From positions 1 through 64,000 of the forward strand of contig JAYPWI010000003.1 in NCBI GenBank assembly GCA_038135065.1: a stretch of DNA of 64,000 bases. The letters are read 5' to 3'. Under the pieces are notes generated by a model. That model was not told the DNA's origin. It made no database searches and saw nothing but the letters and a program-made list of their open reading frames with translations. This DNA is from JAYPWI01 sp038135065. Lineage in GTDB: Bacteria > Actinomycetota > Acidimicrobiia > Acidimicrobiales > Poriferisodalaceae. A program made the position numbers and the translations under genes. Positions 18,051 through 26,373 of this stretch are shown piece by piece (the stretch's first letter is position 1; each line of letters opens with the position of its first letter).

Positions 18051-18926
18051 TCAGGGAACGATCTTGCTGATCGGCAACTCGACGATGTCGGTCGCCCCTC
18101 GTTCGATGAGTTCGGGAATCAACACGTTGATCTGACCCTTGTTGGCCACGGTCTCGACGGCGAAGCCTCCCCCACCCCACAGCTCGTTGACCGTCGGCGC
18201 CTTCATTGACGGCAAGACCTCGATGACCTGCTGGAGGTGCTCGGCGCTGACGTTGAGCTTCATCAAGACCCGGCCACGCGCGTCGAGGACCCCGTCGAGC
18301 AGGGTTTTGATCTGCTCCATTGCCTTGCGCTTTGCCGGATCCTCGAAGGCTGCTCGGTGGGTGAACAGCTCGGTGTGGCTCGTCAGGATCTCGTCGATGA
18401 TGCGCAAGCCGGCTGCCCGCAGGGCCCGCCCAGTTTCTGTGAGGTCCACCACAGCATCGACGATGTCGGGAGCCTTGGCCTCGGTGGCCCCATAGCTGAG
18501 CCGGACGTCGGCCGTCAGGCCAGCCGCCTCGAAGTGGCGCCTGGTCAGATTCGGGTACTCGCTGGACACCCTCACGCCCTGGGGAAGATCTCCCAGGGTT
18601 TCCCAGGAACTGCCAGCCGGCACCGCCACCACGATCTTCACTGGTCGAGCCGTGGCCTTTGAATACTTCATCTGCCCGAGGCTGACGACGTCACTCGACG
18701 TCTCTTCGATCCAGTCACGTCCTGCGATGCCCAGGTCGAAGAGCCCATCGGCCACGTACCCGGGAATCTCCTGGGGCCGGAGAATGCGTACGTCGTCGAT
18801 GCGAGGATCATCGATGGACGCCCGGTAGTCCACCTCGGAGCTACGGGTAACCGTCAGATCGGCCTCGTCGAACAGCTGCAGGGTCGCCGCTTCCAGCGAA
18901 CCCTTGGGAAGTACCAGCTTGAGCAT
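18051..18926 (-). CDS. hisG: ATP phosphoribosyltransferase (long form)
   Basis: First enzyme of histidine synthesis: joins ATP and PRPP. At 291 aa it is the long form, with a C-terminal ACT-like domain for histidine feedback (from LMKLNVSAEHLQQVIEVLP to VELPISKIVP). The catalytic part starts MLKLVLPKGSLEAATLQLF, with the GIAGRDWIEE motif and the PRPP-binding VDLTETGRALRAAGL. No hisE or other his gene is adjacent. The ATG has a TACCGT box 8 nt upstream and no Shine-Dalgarno. Confidence 0.96.
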   Translation of the reverse strand: MLKLVLPKGSLEAATLQLFDEADLTVTRSSEVDYRASIDDPRIDDVRILRPQEIPGYVADGLFDLGIAGRDWIEETSSDVVSLGQMKYSKATARPVKIVVAVPAGSSWETLGDLPQGVRVSSEYPNLTRRHFEAAGLTADVRLSYGATEAKAPDIVDAVVDLTETGRALRAAGLRIIDEILTSHTELFTHRAAFEDPAKRKAMEQIKTLLDGVLDARGRVLMKLNVSAEHLQQVIEVLPSMKAPTVNELWGGGGFAVETVANKGQINVLIPELIERGATDIVELPISKIVP

Positions 18927-18934
18927 GGCGCCCT

Positions 18935-18940
18935 ACGGTA
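18935..18940 (-). promoter_or_regulatory. Candidate leaderless -10 box (TACCGT)
   Basis: On the minus strand TACCGT lies 8 nt before the hisG ATG, in the 53-bp gap after ribBA. Confidence 0.5.
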
Positions 18941-18979
18941 TCGGCCCCAGGGTCCGGTTCCAGCGTGGGCGCCGCAGGA

Positions 18980-20230
18980 TCAGTCAGCTTCGAGGGGCTC
19001 GAGGCCGTCGATCAGGTGCCCCATTCGCATCTGCTTGGTGCGCAGATAGGCCAGATTTTCGGGGTTGGGAATGGACGGCATGGGGACGCGCTCCACGATG
19101 TGCAACCCGTACCCGTCGAGTCCACCGATCTTGGCCGGATTATTGGTCATCAGCCGCATCTTGGTGATGCCCAGATCCACCAGGATCTGTGCGCCGATGC
19201 CGTACTCGCGACTGTCGACCGGCAAGCCCAGTTCGGTGTTCGCGTCGACCGTGTCGCGACCCTGGTCCTGCAAGGAATAGGCAGCGATTTTGTGCCCGAT
19301 GCCAATACCACGACCTTCGTGGCCCCGGAGGTACACCACAGCCCCAGCACCCTCTCGGGCAATCGATTCCAGCGCGGTGTGCAGTTGGTTTCCGCAATCG
19401 CAGCGCAGGCTGGCCAGGATGTCACCCGTCAGGCATTCACTGTGGACCCGTACGAGGACCGGATCCGTGCCCATGAGGGTTCCCATCGTCATGGCCAGGT
19501 GCTCGGTACCGTCGAAGTCCCGGTAGACATGTCCAGTGAAGTCGCCGTAGATCGTGGGGATCCGGGCCTGACTGATCGGGTCGACAAGCCGTTCGTTCGA
19601 CCGCCGGTAGCGGATCAGATCGGCAATGGAGATCAACAGGAGATCGTGTTCGCGGCAGAACTCGACCAACTCGGGCAGTCGAGACATCGTGCCGTCATCG
19701 TTGACCACCTCGGCCAGGACCCCGGCCGGCTCACACCCGGCGAGCCGGGCAAGGTCCACGGCGGCTTCCGTGTGGCCGGCCCGCTTCAGAACACCCCCCG
19801 GCCGGTAGCGCAGCGGCAGCACATGACCGGGGCGGACGAACTCGTGTGGCTCGCTGTCAGGTGAGGCCAACAGGGTGAGGGTGCGAGCCCGGTCCGCGGC
19901 GGAAATACCGGTGGTCGTCCCCTCGGCTGCATCGACGGTGATGGTGTAGGCGGTGCGCATCGGTTCCGTGTTCACCGACACCATCAGGGGAAGAGCCAAC
20001 TGGTCCAGTCGCTCCCCAAGAAGGGGAGCACACAGGACACCCGAGGTGTAGCGGACGAAGAAGGCGATCGTCTCGGGGGTGGCGTGCTCGGCCGCCATGA
20101 TGAGGTCGCCCTCGTTCTCCCTGTCCTCGTCGTCCACCACCACGACGATTTCTCCGCGCCCGATGGCATCGATTGCATCTTGGACTGCGGCGAAGGGCGA
20201 CTGGGGGTCACCTGATTCGAACGTTCTCAC
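18980..20230 (-). CDS. ribBA: Bifunctional DHBP synthase / GTP cyclohydrolase II
   Basis: Supplies both riboflavin precursors (416 aa). Residues 1-205 form 3,4-dihydroxy-2-butanone 4-phosphate synthase (DDEDRENEGDLIMAAEHATPE metal site). Residues 210-416 form GTP cyclohydrolase II, with its zinc cysteines in SECLTGDILASLRCDCGNQ, the RGHEGRGIG motif and the final NNPAKIGGLDGYGL. GTG start with an AAGGTAGGT site upstream. Last of the rib genes here, 18 bp after ribE. No ribH (lumazine synthase) is in the window. Confidence 0.97.
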   Translation of the reverse strand: MRTFESGDPQSPFAAVQDAIDAIGRGEIVVVVDDEDRENEGDLIMAAEHATPETIAFFVRYTSGVLCAPLLGERLDQLALPLMVSVNTEPMRTAYTITVDAAEGTTTGISAADRARTLTLLASPDSEPHEFVRPGHVLPLRYRPGGVLKRAGHTEAAVDLARLAGCEPAGVLAEVVNDDGTMSRLPELVEFCREHDLLLISIADLIRYRRSNERLVDPISQARIPTIYGDFTGHVYRDFDGTEHLAMTMGTLMGTDPVLVRVHSECLTGDILASLRCDCGNQLHTALESIAREGAGAVVYLRGHEGRGIGIGHKIAAYSLQDQGRDTVDANTELGLPVDSREYGIGAQILVDLGITKMRLMTNNPAKIGGLDGYGLHIVERVPMPSIPNPENLAYLRTKQMRMGHLIDGLEPLEAD

Positions 20231-20248
20231 GTTCTACCTACCTTCCGG

Positions 20249-20833
20249 CTACGCATCAGCGGACCCTCCATGATGGGGGGAAACGAGGCGTTCCACATAT
20301 TTCGCCACCACATCGATCTCGAGATTGACCCGATCGCCTGCCGCGCGATGCCCGAGGGTCGTCACATCACAGGTGTGGGGAATGAGGGCGATGGTGAAGC
20401 CGTCGTCGAGGACGTCGACCACGGTGAGACTCACCCCGTCCACGGTGATCGAACCCTTCTCGACCAGGTAGCGGACGACGTCGGGCGGCGCTTGAATCTG
20501 CAGGTCTGGAGCTGGCACCACGACGGTTCCGACCCCATCGACGTGCCCCTGGACGAGGTGGCCGCCCAAGCGGTCGGCCAGACGGACCGGCCGCTCGAAA
20601 TTCATGGGGTCTCCTGGGGAGAGGTCGGCGAGGGCGGTTCGAGACAGCGTCTCGGCCGAAACGTCGGCTTCCCACCAGCCGTCTCCCTGGTCGACCAGGG
20701 TCAGGCACACCCCGTTCGATGCGATCGAGGCACCCAACTCCGACCCCTCGAGCACGAGGCTGGCCGCGAAGCGATAGCGGTCGCCGTCCGCACCGACGAA
20801 CTGGCCCAATTCCTCGACGATGCCTGTGAACAT
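20249..20833 (-). CDS. ribE: Riboflavin synthase alpha chain
   Basis: Dismutates two 6,7-dimethyl-8-ribityllumazine molecules into riboflavin (194 aa). The two tandem lumazine-binding repeats are seen: MFTGIVEELG at residue 1, and LVQGHVDGVGTV near residue 97. The conserved SNGVCLT and DGVSLTVVDV stretches are in the matching places. An AGAAGGG ribosome binding site precedes the ATG. It lies 30 bp after ribD; that gap is too small for an FMN riboswitch. Confidence 0.96.
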   Translation of the reverse strand: MFTGIVEELGQFVGADGDRYRFAASLVLEGSELGASIASNGVCLTLVDQGDGWWEADVSAETLSRTALADLSPGDPMNFERPVRLADRLGGHLVQGHVDGVGTVVVPAPDLQIQAPPDVVRYLVEKGSITVDGVSLTVVDVLDDGFTIALIPHTCDVTTLGHRAAGDRVNLEIDVVAKYVERLVSPHHGGSADA

Positions 20834-20863
20834 GTCGTCGCCCTTCTCGTGGGGTGTGGTCGA

Positions 20864-21916
20864 TCAGATCACTGCCGAGCCGACGTCCCGGCTTCTGAGC
20901 ACGATACGTACATCCTCGCCCACCACGGCCAGATCGGCCACCCGGCCGCGCCACAGATCGGACATCGTGGGCGCACCGACGCCTGGGAACAGGGCCAACC
21001 CGTCGTCACCACCAAAGAGCGCAGGAGCCAGGTACAGGACGTATTCGTTGACCAGCCCGGCCCGATGGAAAGCGGCAGCCACCGTGGGGCCACCCTCCAC
21101 CATCAGATCGACGACGCCTCGTCGTCCGAGGTCGTCGAGGACCTCGTCCAGTGGCCCATCGACCTCCCAACAGGGGTGCACCCGAGCGTCGACCGGGGCC
21201 GCGCCCAACACGATCCGGATGGGGTCGGGGCCGTCGACCAAGCGGACCGTCAGGGCGGGGTCGTCGGCTCTGACCGTTCCTGCCCCCACCAGGATGGCAT
21301 CGCAGCGCGCACGGAGACGGTGGGCGTCCTGCCGTGCCTCGAGACCCGTGATCCACTGCGATGAGCCGTCGGGGGCCGCCATGCGGCCGTCGAGGGTAGC
21401 CGCCAACTTCAGAACCACCCAGGGGCGACCGGTGCGTCGATGGTGCAGGTAGGGGCCGAGTTGCTCCTCGACGAGCGATGTCCCGATACCGACCGTGACA
21501 TCGACGCCTGCCTCTTCGAGCCTGGCCACGCCGGTTCCGGCAACCTGGGGATCGGGATCGAGCACGCCGATCACCACCCGAGTCACCCCCGCGTCGATGA
21601 TGGCTTCGGTGCATGGGCCCGTGCGCCCCGTGTGGTTGCACGGCTCGAGGGTCGTGTACAGGGTGCTCCCAGCGGCTGAGGCACCTGCCTCGGCGAGCGC
21701 CGACAGGGCCACACGCTCGGCGTGGGGGCCGCCCGGCGGCGCGGTGGCTCCGTCGAAGCATCCGGTTCCACTGCCTGGGTCACCATCGGCACAGACCACC
21801 ACGGCCCCAACCCACGGGTTCGGGGCGGTCGTGCCCCTGACCCGAGCAGCGTTGTCGACGGCCCTGGCCATCACGGCCTCGTCGATCGCTGCTGGCTCCG
21901 CGCCCTCCACCGTCAC
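20864..21916 (-). CDS. ribD: Bifunctional riboflavin deaminase-reductase
   Basis: Second and third steps of riboflavin synthesis (350 aa). The N-terminal deaminase has the zinc motif PHAERVAL with PCNHTGRTGPC; the C-terminal reductase has VVLKLAATLDGRMAAPDGSSQWITG and VDLMVEGGPTVAAAF. The frame runs on upstream through the MoaB-like gene; I chose the GTG at 21916, four bases after that gene's stop, with GAGG just ahead. MARAVDNAARVRGTTAPNPWVGAV is the expected start of the deaminase fold. Confidence 0.95.
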   Translation of the reverse strand: MTVEGAEPAAIDEAVMARAVDNAARVRGTTAPNPWVGAVVVCADGDPGSGTGCFDGATAPPGGPHAERVALSALAEAGASAAGSTLYTTLEPCNHTGRTGPCTEAIIDAGVTRVVIGVLDPDPQVAGTGVARLEEAGVDVTVGIGTSLVEEQLGPYLHHRRTGRPWVVLKLAATLDGRMAAPDGSSQWITGLEARQDAHRLRARCDAILVGAGTVRADDPALTVRLVDGPDPIRIVLGAAPVDARVHPCWEVDGPLDEVLDDLGRRGVVDLMVEGGPTVAAAFHRAGLVNEYVLYLAPALFGGDDGLALFPGVGAPTMSDLWRGRVADLAVVGEDVRIVLRSRDVGSAVI

Positions 21917-21920
21917 GACC

Positions 21921-22487
21921 TCAGTGCAGGCGTTCGCCGGCCAACAGACGCACTGCGTGGGGGACCACGTCGATGACGGCCCCCAGACACTCGACACAAC
22001 CCTTGGTGCTGCCCGGGGTGTTGAGGATGACGGCCCGTCCACAGGTCCCGGCGATCCCCCGTGACAGCCGGCCCAACGGATTCACCAGTCGCATTGCCTC
22101 TGCCAGCCCGGGGGCTTCCCGATCGATGACCTTCCGGGTGCCTTCAGGTGTCAGGTCTCGGTCGGTGAACCCGGTTCCGCCGGTGGTGACGATCACCCCG
22201 TTGAACCCCTCGGCCATTTCGGCGAGGGCGGTCGCCACCGTGTCGATCCCGTCGGCCACCACCCGCCGATCGACGACCTCGAAACCGGCTGCTGCGAGAG
22301 CATCACACAGGGCCTGCCCGCTGAGGTCCTCACGCGTGCCGTGGATGACCCCGTCGGATGCCGTCAGGACCTTCGCAGCCAGCGAGGCCTCGTTGGCCTC
22401 GTTGGCCTCGGAACCGTGCCCCTGACCCACACCGTGCCCCTGACCCACACCGTGACCGGTTGTCTCACCATGCTGATGGTCACCCAT
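21921..22487 (-). CDS. MoaB/Mog-like molybdopterin-binding protein
   Basis: A 188-residue protein of the MoaB/Mog fold, which adenylylates molybdopterin during molybdenum cofactor synthesis. The hallmark TTGGTGFTDRDLTPEGT and the NTPGSTKGC loop are present. The first about 30 residues are a Gly/His-rich tail (HGVGQGHGVGQGHG, then EANEANEAS) encoded by short tandem repeats; this is not part of the fold. The ATG at 22487 has a TAGCCT box 7 nt upstream. It is first in a row with ribD-ribE-ribBA, an uncommon pairing. Confidence 0.87.
   Translation of the reverse strand: MGDHQHGETTGHGVGQGHGVGQGHGSEANEANEASLAAKVLTASDGVIHGTREDLSGQALCDALAAAGFEVVDRRVVADGIDTVATALAEMAEGFNGVIVTTGGTGFTDRDLTPEGTRKVIDREAPGLAEAMRLVNPLGRLSRGIAGTCGRAVILNTPGSTKGCVECLGAVIDVVPHAVRLLAGERLH
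22416..22451. repeat. 18-bp tandem duplication
   Basis: The unit GTGCCCCTGACCCACACC occurs twice back to back, in frame, and encodes the repeated GHGVGQ part of the MoaB-like protein. A 9-bp repeat (CCTCGTTGG) encoding EAN lies just beside it at about 22387-22410. Confidence 0.9.
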
Positions 22488-22494
22488 GACGAAA

Positions 22495-22500
22495 AGGCTA
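22495..22500 (-). promoter_or_regulatory. Candidate leaderless -10 box (TAGCCT)
   Basis: On the minus strand TAGCCT lies 7 nt before the ATG of the MoaB-like gene, in the divergent gap with the CopD-like gene. Confidence 0.5.
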
Positions 22501-22563
22501 GCGGCCCCATCCACGGCCGACCCGCTCGGGTCGCTACCGTGGCGGGTGCTGAAAGGACCCCCA

Positions 22564-22974
22564 ATGCGTGATGCTGCACTCGACATGGACGCCGTCCGGA
22601 TGTTCCTCCATATCGTCTCCGTTTCGGTCTGGCTGGGAGGCCAGATCGTCGTCGGTGGGATCGTGCCCGTGCTGCGCAAGGAGAACCCCGAAGCGCTCGG
22701 TGCTGTCGCCCGGGGATTCGGTCGGGTCGCCTGGCCCTTCTTCGGGGTCGCCGTGATCACCGGGGTGTGGAACATGGTGTCCGTCGACTCGGCCACCACC
22801 ACGTCAGGCTGGTCGGCCCTGCTCGGCATCAAGATGCTCCTGGTGGCCATCGCCGGGGCCGGGGCCTGGGTCCATCAGACCACCTCCAAAGCCTCCATCC
22901 GAGGCGCCTCGGCTGGTGTCGCCCTTCTGATGTCGATCGTGGCAGCCCTGTTCGGGGTCATGCTGTCCGCCTGA
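22564..22974 (+). CDS. CopD-like small integral membrane protein
   Basis: A 136-residue membrane protein with four predicted helices: about 8-30 (VRMFLHIVSVSVWLGGQIVVGGIV), 48-68 (VAWPFFGVAVITGVWNMV), 80-100 (LLGIKMLLVAIAGAGAWV) and 112-135 (ASAGVALLMSIVAALFGVML). The first helix with an HIVSVSVWLGG motif resembles the CopD family of copper-related membrane proteins. No metal motif beyond that histidine is clear. Start at 22564 with AAAGGA upstream; the open frame further up overlaps the MoaB-like start region. Confidence 0.65.
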   Translation: MRDAALDMDAVRMFLHIVSVSVWLGGQIVVGGIVPVLRKENPEALGAVARGFGRVAWPFFGVAVITGVWNMVSVDSATTTSGWSALLGIKMLLVAIAGAGAWVHQTTSKASIRGASAGVALLMSIVAALFGVMLSA

Positions 22975-23014
22975 GCGGCTGCCGCCAGGACCGACCTGCG
23001 GCGGTCTTGTCGAA

Positions 23015-23020
23015 TAGGGT
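23015..23020 (+). promoter_or_regulatory. Candidate leaderless -10 box (TAGGGT)
   Basis: TAGGGT is followed by eight C residues and then the ATG at 23029. No purine-rich ribosome binding site is possible in the run of C. Confidence 0.55.
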
Positions 23021-23028
23021 CCCCCCCC

Positions 23029-23883
23029 ATGACCTACTCGTGCTTCGCCGTCGACGTCGAGGATCACATTGCCCACGTGCGGATGATTCGCCCCGAACGG
23101 GCCAACTCGATGATTCCCGCCTTCTGGTCCGAGCTGCCCGAGATCGTGGAGCACCTGTCCGAATCCGGGGATGCCCGGGTGATCGTCCTGTCGTCCGAGG
23201 GTCGCCACTTCTGCTCGGGCATGGATCTGGCCGTCTTCGGGGGTAACAGCGACGTCGGCGGATCTCACGGTGAAGGCCCGCGCGGCTTTCCCAGTCGGCA
23301 GCGAGCCTCGTTCCGGGCAACCGCCCTCAAGCTCCAGCGGACCTTCAGCTGCCTCGAACACAGCCGCCTCCCGGTGCTGGCCGCAGTGCAGGGGGCTTGC
23401 ATGGGTGGGGGAATCGACATGATCTCGGCCGCCGACCTGCGCTACGCAACCGAGGATGCCTTCTTCTGCATCCAGGAGATCAACATCGGCATGACGGCCG
23501 ACGTGGGCACCCTGCAACGGATGCCCAAGCTGGTACCCGAGGGCGTGGTGAGAGAGCTGGCGTACACGGGCCGCCGGATGGGCGCCGCCGAGGCCCACTC
23601 GATCGGGTTCGTCAACCAGGTGTTCGTCGACCATGCCGCCCTGCTCGACGGGGTCCTCGACGTCGCCGCTCAGATCGCCACCAAGAGCCCGATGGCCATC
23701 TGGGGCACCAAGCAGACCATGAACTACAGCCGCGACCATTCGGTGGCCGACGGGCTGGAGTACATCGCAACGTGGAATGCCGCCATGTTCGATACCGACG
23801 ACATGGCAGAGGCCTTCACCGCGACCCAGGAACAGCGCGACCCCGACTTTCCCGACCACCGACCCATCCAGGGTCAACTCTGA
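23029..23883 (+). CDS. Crotonase family, delta(3,5)-delta(2,4)-dienoyl-CoA isomerase-like
   Basis: A 284-residue enoyl-CoA hydratase/isomerase fold protein. The oxyanion-hole strands are FCSGMDLAVFGG and AVQGACMGGGIDMISAADLRYA. The following block, DAFFCIQEINIGMTADVGTLQRMPK, matches the ECH1 dienoyl-CoA isomerase signature, with the catalytic Glu (QE) and Asp (ADVG) both kept. The role would be breakdown of unsaturated fatty acids with odd-position double bonds. The ATG is preceded by a run of eight C residues and a TAGGGT box, so translation is probably leaderless. Next gene 21 bp downstream. Confidence 0.87.
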   Translation: MTYSCFAVDVEDHIAHVRMIRPERANSMIPAFWSELPEIVEHLSESGDARVIVLSSEGRHFCSGMDLAVFGGNSDVGGSHGEGPRGFPSRQRASFRATALKLQRTFSCLEHSRLPVLAAVQGACMGGGIDMISAADLRYATEDAFFCIQEINIGMTADVGTLQRMPKLVPEGVVRELAYTGRRMGAAEAHSIGFVNQVFVDHAALLDGVLDVAAQIATKSPMAIWGTKQTMNYSRDHSVADGLEYIATWNAAMFDTDDMAEAFTATQEQRDPDFPDHRPIQGQL

Positions 23884-23904
23884 CCCGATCCGAACGGAGT
23901 TCCC

Positions 23905-24690
23905 ATGGCCATCAATCCCACCGCCGACCTGCGGCTGGTCCCTCTCGAATGCGGGTGGCTCGATACCGCAGCCAACACCGTGGTGAGCGACGCTCCCGGT
24001 CAGGTGTCGCTCCCCATCCCCAGCTGGTTGGTCATCCACCCCAGCGGACAGACCCTCCTGTTCGACACGGGCATGCACCAGGCCGTCCAGGAAGGCATCG
24101 GGAGTCGCTACCCCAGCATGGCCCGCATGTTCACCGCCCGGTACCAGGCCGGTGAGGAGGTCTCAGCCCGGCTCGAAGCGGTGGACGTGGACCCAGCAGC
24201 GATCGACAAGATCGTTTACTCACACCTGCACTTCGATCATTGCGGGGGCACCGGCCTAGTTCCCAACGCTCAGATCGTGGTGCAACAGGCAGAGTGGGAG
24301 GCCGGTCACATCCCCAAATTGATCGAGCACGACGTGTACAAGCCTGACGACTTCGATCTCGGTCACGACGTTCTGCAGATCAACGGGGAGCACGACGTGT
24401 TCGGTGACGGTTCGGTGGTCTGCATCCCCACCCCGGGTCACACGGCGGGCCACCAGTCCCTGCGGGTCAACCTTGGCTCCGGTCCCGTGGTGCTGACCGG
24501 TGACTGTGTCTACTGGGAGGACGTGCTCGAGGGCATGCTCCTCCCCCCGTTCGGCTTCAGCCACGAGCAGCAGCTCGAGTCGATGCGGCGGCTGCGCTCG
24601 CTCCGCGACGACGATGGTTGCACCCTGCTGTACGGCCACGATGCAGGGCAGTGGTCCACCCTTCCCCATGACGGTGGTGGCCTGACCTGA
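23905..24690 (+). CDS. Metallo-beta-lactamase fold hydrolase, N-acyl homoserine lactonase-like
   Basis: A 261-residue zinc hydrolase. The dinuclear site motif HxHxDH is at 107-112 (SHLHFDH), further ligands are the His in TPGHTAGH, Asp in LTGDCVY, and His in YGHDAG near the end. The layout (LFDTGMH at 53-58, long N-terminal segment) resembles AiiA/AttM lactonases. Lactonase activity is plausible, but other esters or glutathione thioesters are possible. CGGAG ribosome binding site. It shares a unit with the dienoyl-CoA isomerase. Confidence 0.82.
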   Translation: MAINPTADLRLVPLECGWLDTAANTVVSDAPGQVSLPIPSWLVIHPSGQTLLFDTGMHQAVQEGIGSRYPSMARMFTARYQAGEEVSARLEAVDVDPAAIDKIVYSHLHFDHCGGTGLVPNAQIVVQQAEWEAGHIPKLIEHDVYKPDDFDLGHDVLQINGEHDVFGDGSVVCIPTPGHTAGHQSLRVNLGSGPVVLTGDCVYWEDVLEGMLLPPFGFSHEQQLESMRRLRSLRDDDGCTLLYGHDAGQWSTLPHDGGGLT

Positions 24691-24713
24691 GCGGCATCGC
24701 CGCCGATCACCGT

Positions 24714-25283
24714 TCAGTTCGGCCGGGAGAGGTCCAGCCAGCGGGCCCGATCGATCCGACACAGCATGTGACGGGCCAGCGGATGGTCTGCATCGATGTT
24801 GGGGTGATCGAAGTCCTCGGCCCGGTCACGCACCATGCCGAGGCGTTCCATGACTCGGGCCGAACGCACGTTGGTCAGCGAGGTGAACGACACCACCTCG
24901 TCCAGCCCGAGGTCCTCGAAGGCATACCGCAGCACCCCCTGCGCCCCCTCGGTGGCATAACCCCGGCCCCACCACGGCCGATCCAGGCGCCATCCGATCT
25001 CCACACATGGGGTGAACACGGCATCCCAGGTCGGGGAAGACAACCCGAGGAATCCGGCGAACCCCACGACGTCGACCACCTCGACCGCCCACAAACCGTA
25101 CGGACGATCGGCCAGACCCTGGTCGGCGAGGGCAGCCAACACCCCCGACTGGACCGGATCCAGCGTCGCGGGAAAGTGAGCCATGACCTCGGGGTCACCG
25201 TTGAGGCGGGCGAACGGCTCGAGGTCGTCGTCGTTCCAGCGGCGCAGTCGGAGCCGAGCCGTGTGCAGCTCGGGGGCGCTCAC
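24714..25283 (-). CDS. GNAT-family N-acetyltransferase (RimJ/RimL type)
   Basis: A 189-residue acetyltransferase. Signatures: LHTARLRLRRWNDDDLEPFARLNGDPEVM at the start, IGWRLDRPWWGRGYATEGAQGVLRYAFEDLGLDEV (acetyl-CoA loop), and NVRSARVMERLGM. Such proteins acetylate ribosomal N-termini or small amines; the target is unknown. The GTG start at 25283 overlaps the stop of the upstream amidohydrolase as GTGA, so the two are translationally coupled. Convergent with the lactonase-like gene. Confidence 0.85.
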   Translation of the reverse strand: MSAPELHTARLRLRRWNDDDLEPFARLNGDPEVMAHFPATLDPVQSGVLAALADQGLADRPYGLWAVEVVDVVGFAGFLGLSSPTWDAVFTPCVEIGWRLDRPWWGRGYATEGAQGVLRYAFEDLGLDEVVSFTSLTNVRSARVMERLGMVRDRAEDFDHPNIDADHPLARHMLCRIDRARWLDLSRPN

Positions 25284-26287
25284 ACGGGGGGATCGAGGCG
25301 GTAGAAGCGCCGAGCAGTCCCTGCGAACAGATCGGCCCGCTCCTGCGCGGTGTAGCCGCCCTCGGTTGCGATCCGCTGGAAGGCGTTGAACAGCACCGTG
25401 TACGAACAGCCCTGCCGGTCCACCGGGAAGTTGCTCTCGAACATGCACCGATCGGGGCCGAAGGTGTCGATGCAGTGCCGCACATCGTCGGACCACCGAG
25501 CTGCAACCTCGGCCGAGGTCGGGGCTTGGGGCAGCTTGTTGAACCCTGCTCCGTAGATGCTCATCCCGATACCCCCGACCTTGACCACCACCTGGTCGTG
25601 GGCAGCCAGGGCTTCGAGCGCTGGGCGCAGCACGGCGCGGACCCCGTCGGGGTCACCGGCATAGGGGCCGATGCCCAGCGGACCACCCAGGTGGTCGAGC
25701 ACCACCGCAGTGCCTGGCTCGGCTGCAACGAGATCGACGAGCTCCGTCACTTGGGGATGGAACATCCAGGCGTCGAAGGTGAATCCCATCTCCCCGAGGG
25801 TGCGAAACCCCTCCCTGAACGAAGCGGTACCCAGCAGACCGGCCGGTGGCCGGGTGTGGGATTCCCGGATGTCGGGGCTGGGGTCGTGGGCATTGGCGTG
25901 GCGGATCCCTCGGAACAGACCACCACCCGCTGCGTCCTGGGCCGCCAACACCTCACCCACCGCAGCCCCCAGCGACAGATCGGCGAACCCGACGATGCCC
26001 GCGATCTGGGCCCCACCGGCCGCCCGCGAGGCCAGGGCCTGTTCGTGAACGAAGGAGATCTCCCCGACCGGCCGCATATGCTCCGGACCGTCCTCGAGGT
26101 ACCCGGCCCCGCATTCGACGAACACGGTCTGGGTCACCCGGTGGCCGGCCCCCGTGTCCTCGTGGAGCTCGGGCACCAGGTAGGTGCCGGTGGGAAAGTC
26201 CCACAGGTGGTGATGGGGGTCGATGATCTCCTCGTCGGGATCGATCGGCGCTTCCGCAGTGGCATCCAGCCAGGCCTGTTTGTCCAT
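25280..26287 (-). CDS. Amidohydrolase 2 family protein (TIM-barrel lactonase/hydrolase)
   Basis: A 335-residue metal-dependent hydrolase of the amidohydrolase-related family (COG3618-like: rhamnonolactonase, 2-pyrone-4,6-dicarboxylate lactonase). Metal motif IIDPHHHLWDF near the start, VVLDHLGG in the middle, and MFESNFPVD with the catalytic Asp near the end. The ATG at 26287 has a GAGGAGGG site 5 nt upstream, better than the earlier in-frame start at 26320. Substrate unknown, probably a lactone. Coupled to the acetyltransferase gene downstream. Confidence 0.83.
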   Translation of the reverse strand: MDKQAWLDATAEAPIDPDEEIIDPHHHLWDFPTGTYLVPELHEDTGAGHRVTQTVFVECGAGYLEDGPEHMRPVGEISFVHEQALASRAAGGAQIAGIVGFADLSLGAAVGEVLAAQDAAGGGLFRGIRHANAHDPSPDIRESHTRPPAGLLGTASFREGFRTLGEMGFTFDAWMFHPQVTELVDLVAAEPGTAVVLDHLGGPLGIGPYAGDPDGVRAVLRPALEALAAHDQVVVKVGGIGMSIYGAGFNKLPQAPTSAEVAARWSDDVRHCIDTFGPDRCMFESNFPVDRQGCSYTVLFNAFQRIATEGGYTAQERADLFAGTARRFYRLDPPV

Positions 26288-26373
26288 CGGACCCTCCTCG
26301 TCGTCCGCCGAGCGGCTCACACCGAACAGGTCGAGCCAGAGGGCGGGTGTGGCGTCACCCTAGACCGGACCGA

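Noticed and set aside
20216..20227. Second LexA-like box (TCGAACGTTC) near the ribBA start
   Set aside because: The half sites are adjacent without the 4-base spacer, and it lies inside the coding start.
20834..20863. FMN riboswitch ahead of ribE
   Set aside because: Only 30 bp lie between ribD and ribE and they are a normal ribosome binding region; none of the conserved RFN segments is seen ahead of the MoaB-like gene either.
24691..24703. Bidirectional terminator GCGGCATCGCCGC between convergent genes
   Set aside because: Only a 5-bp stem with no T-run; too weak to call.
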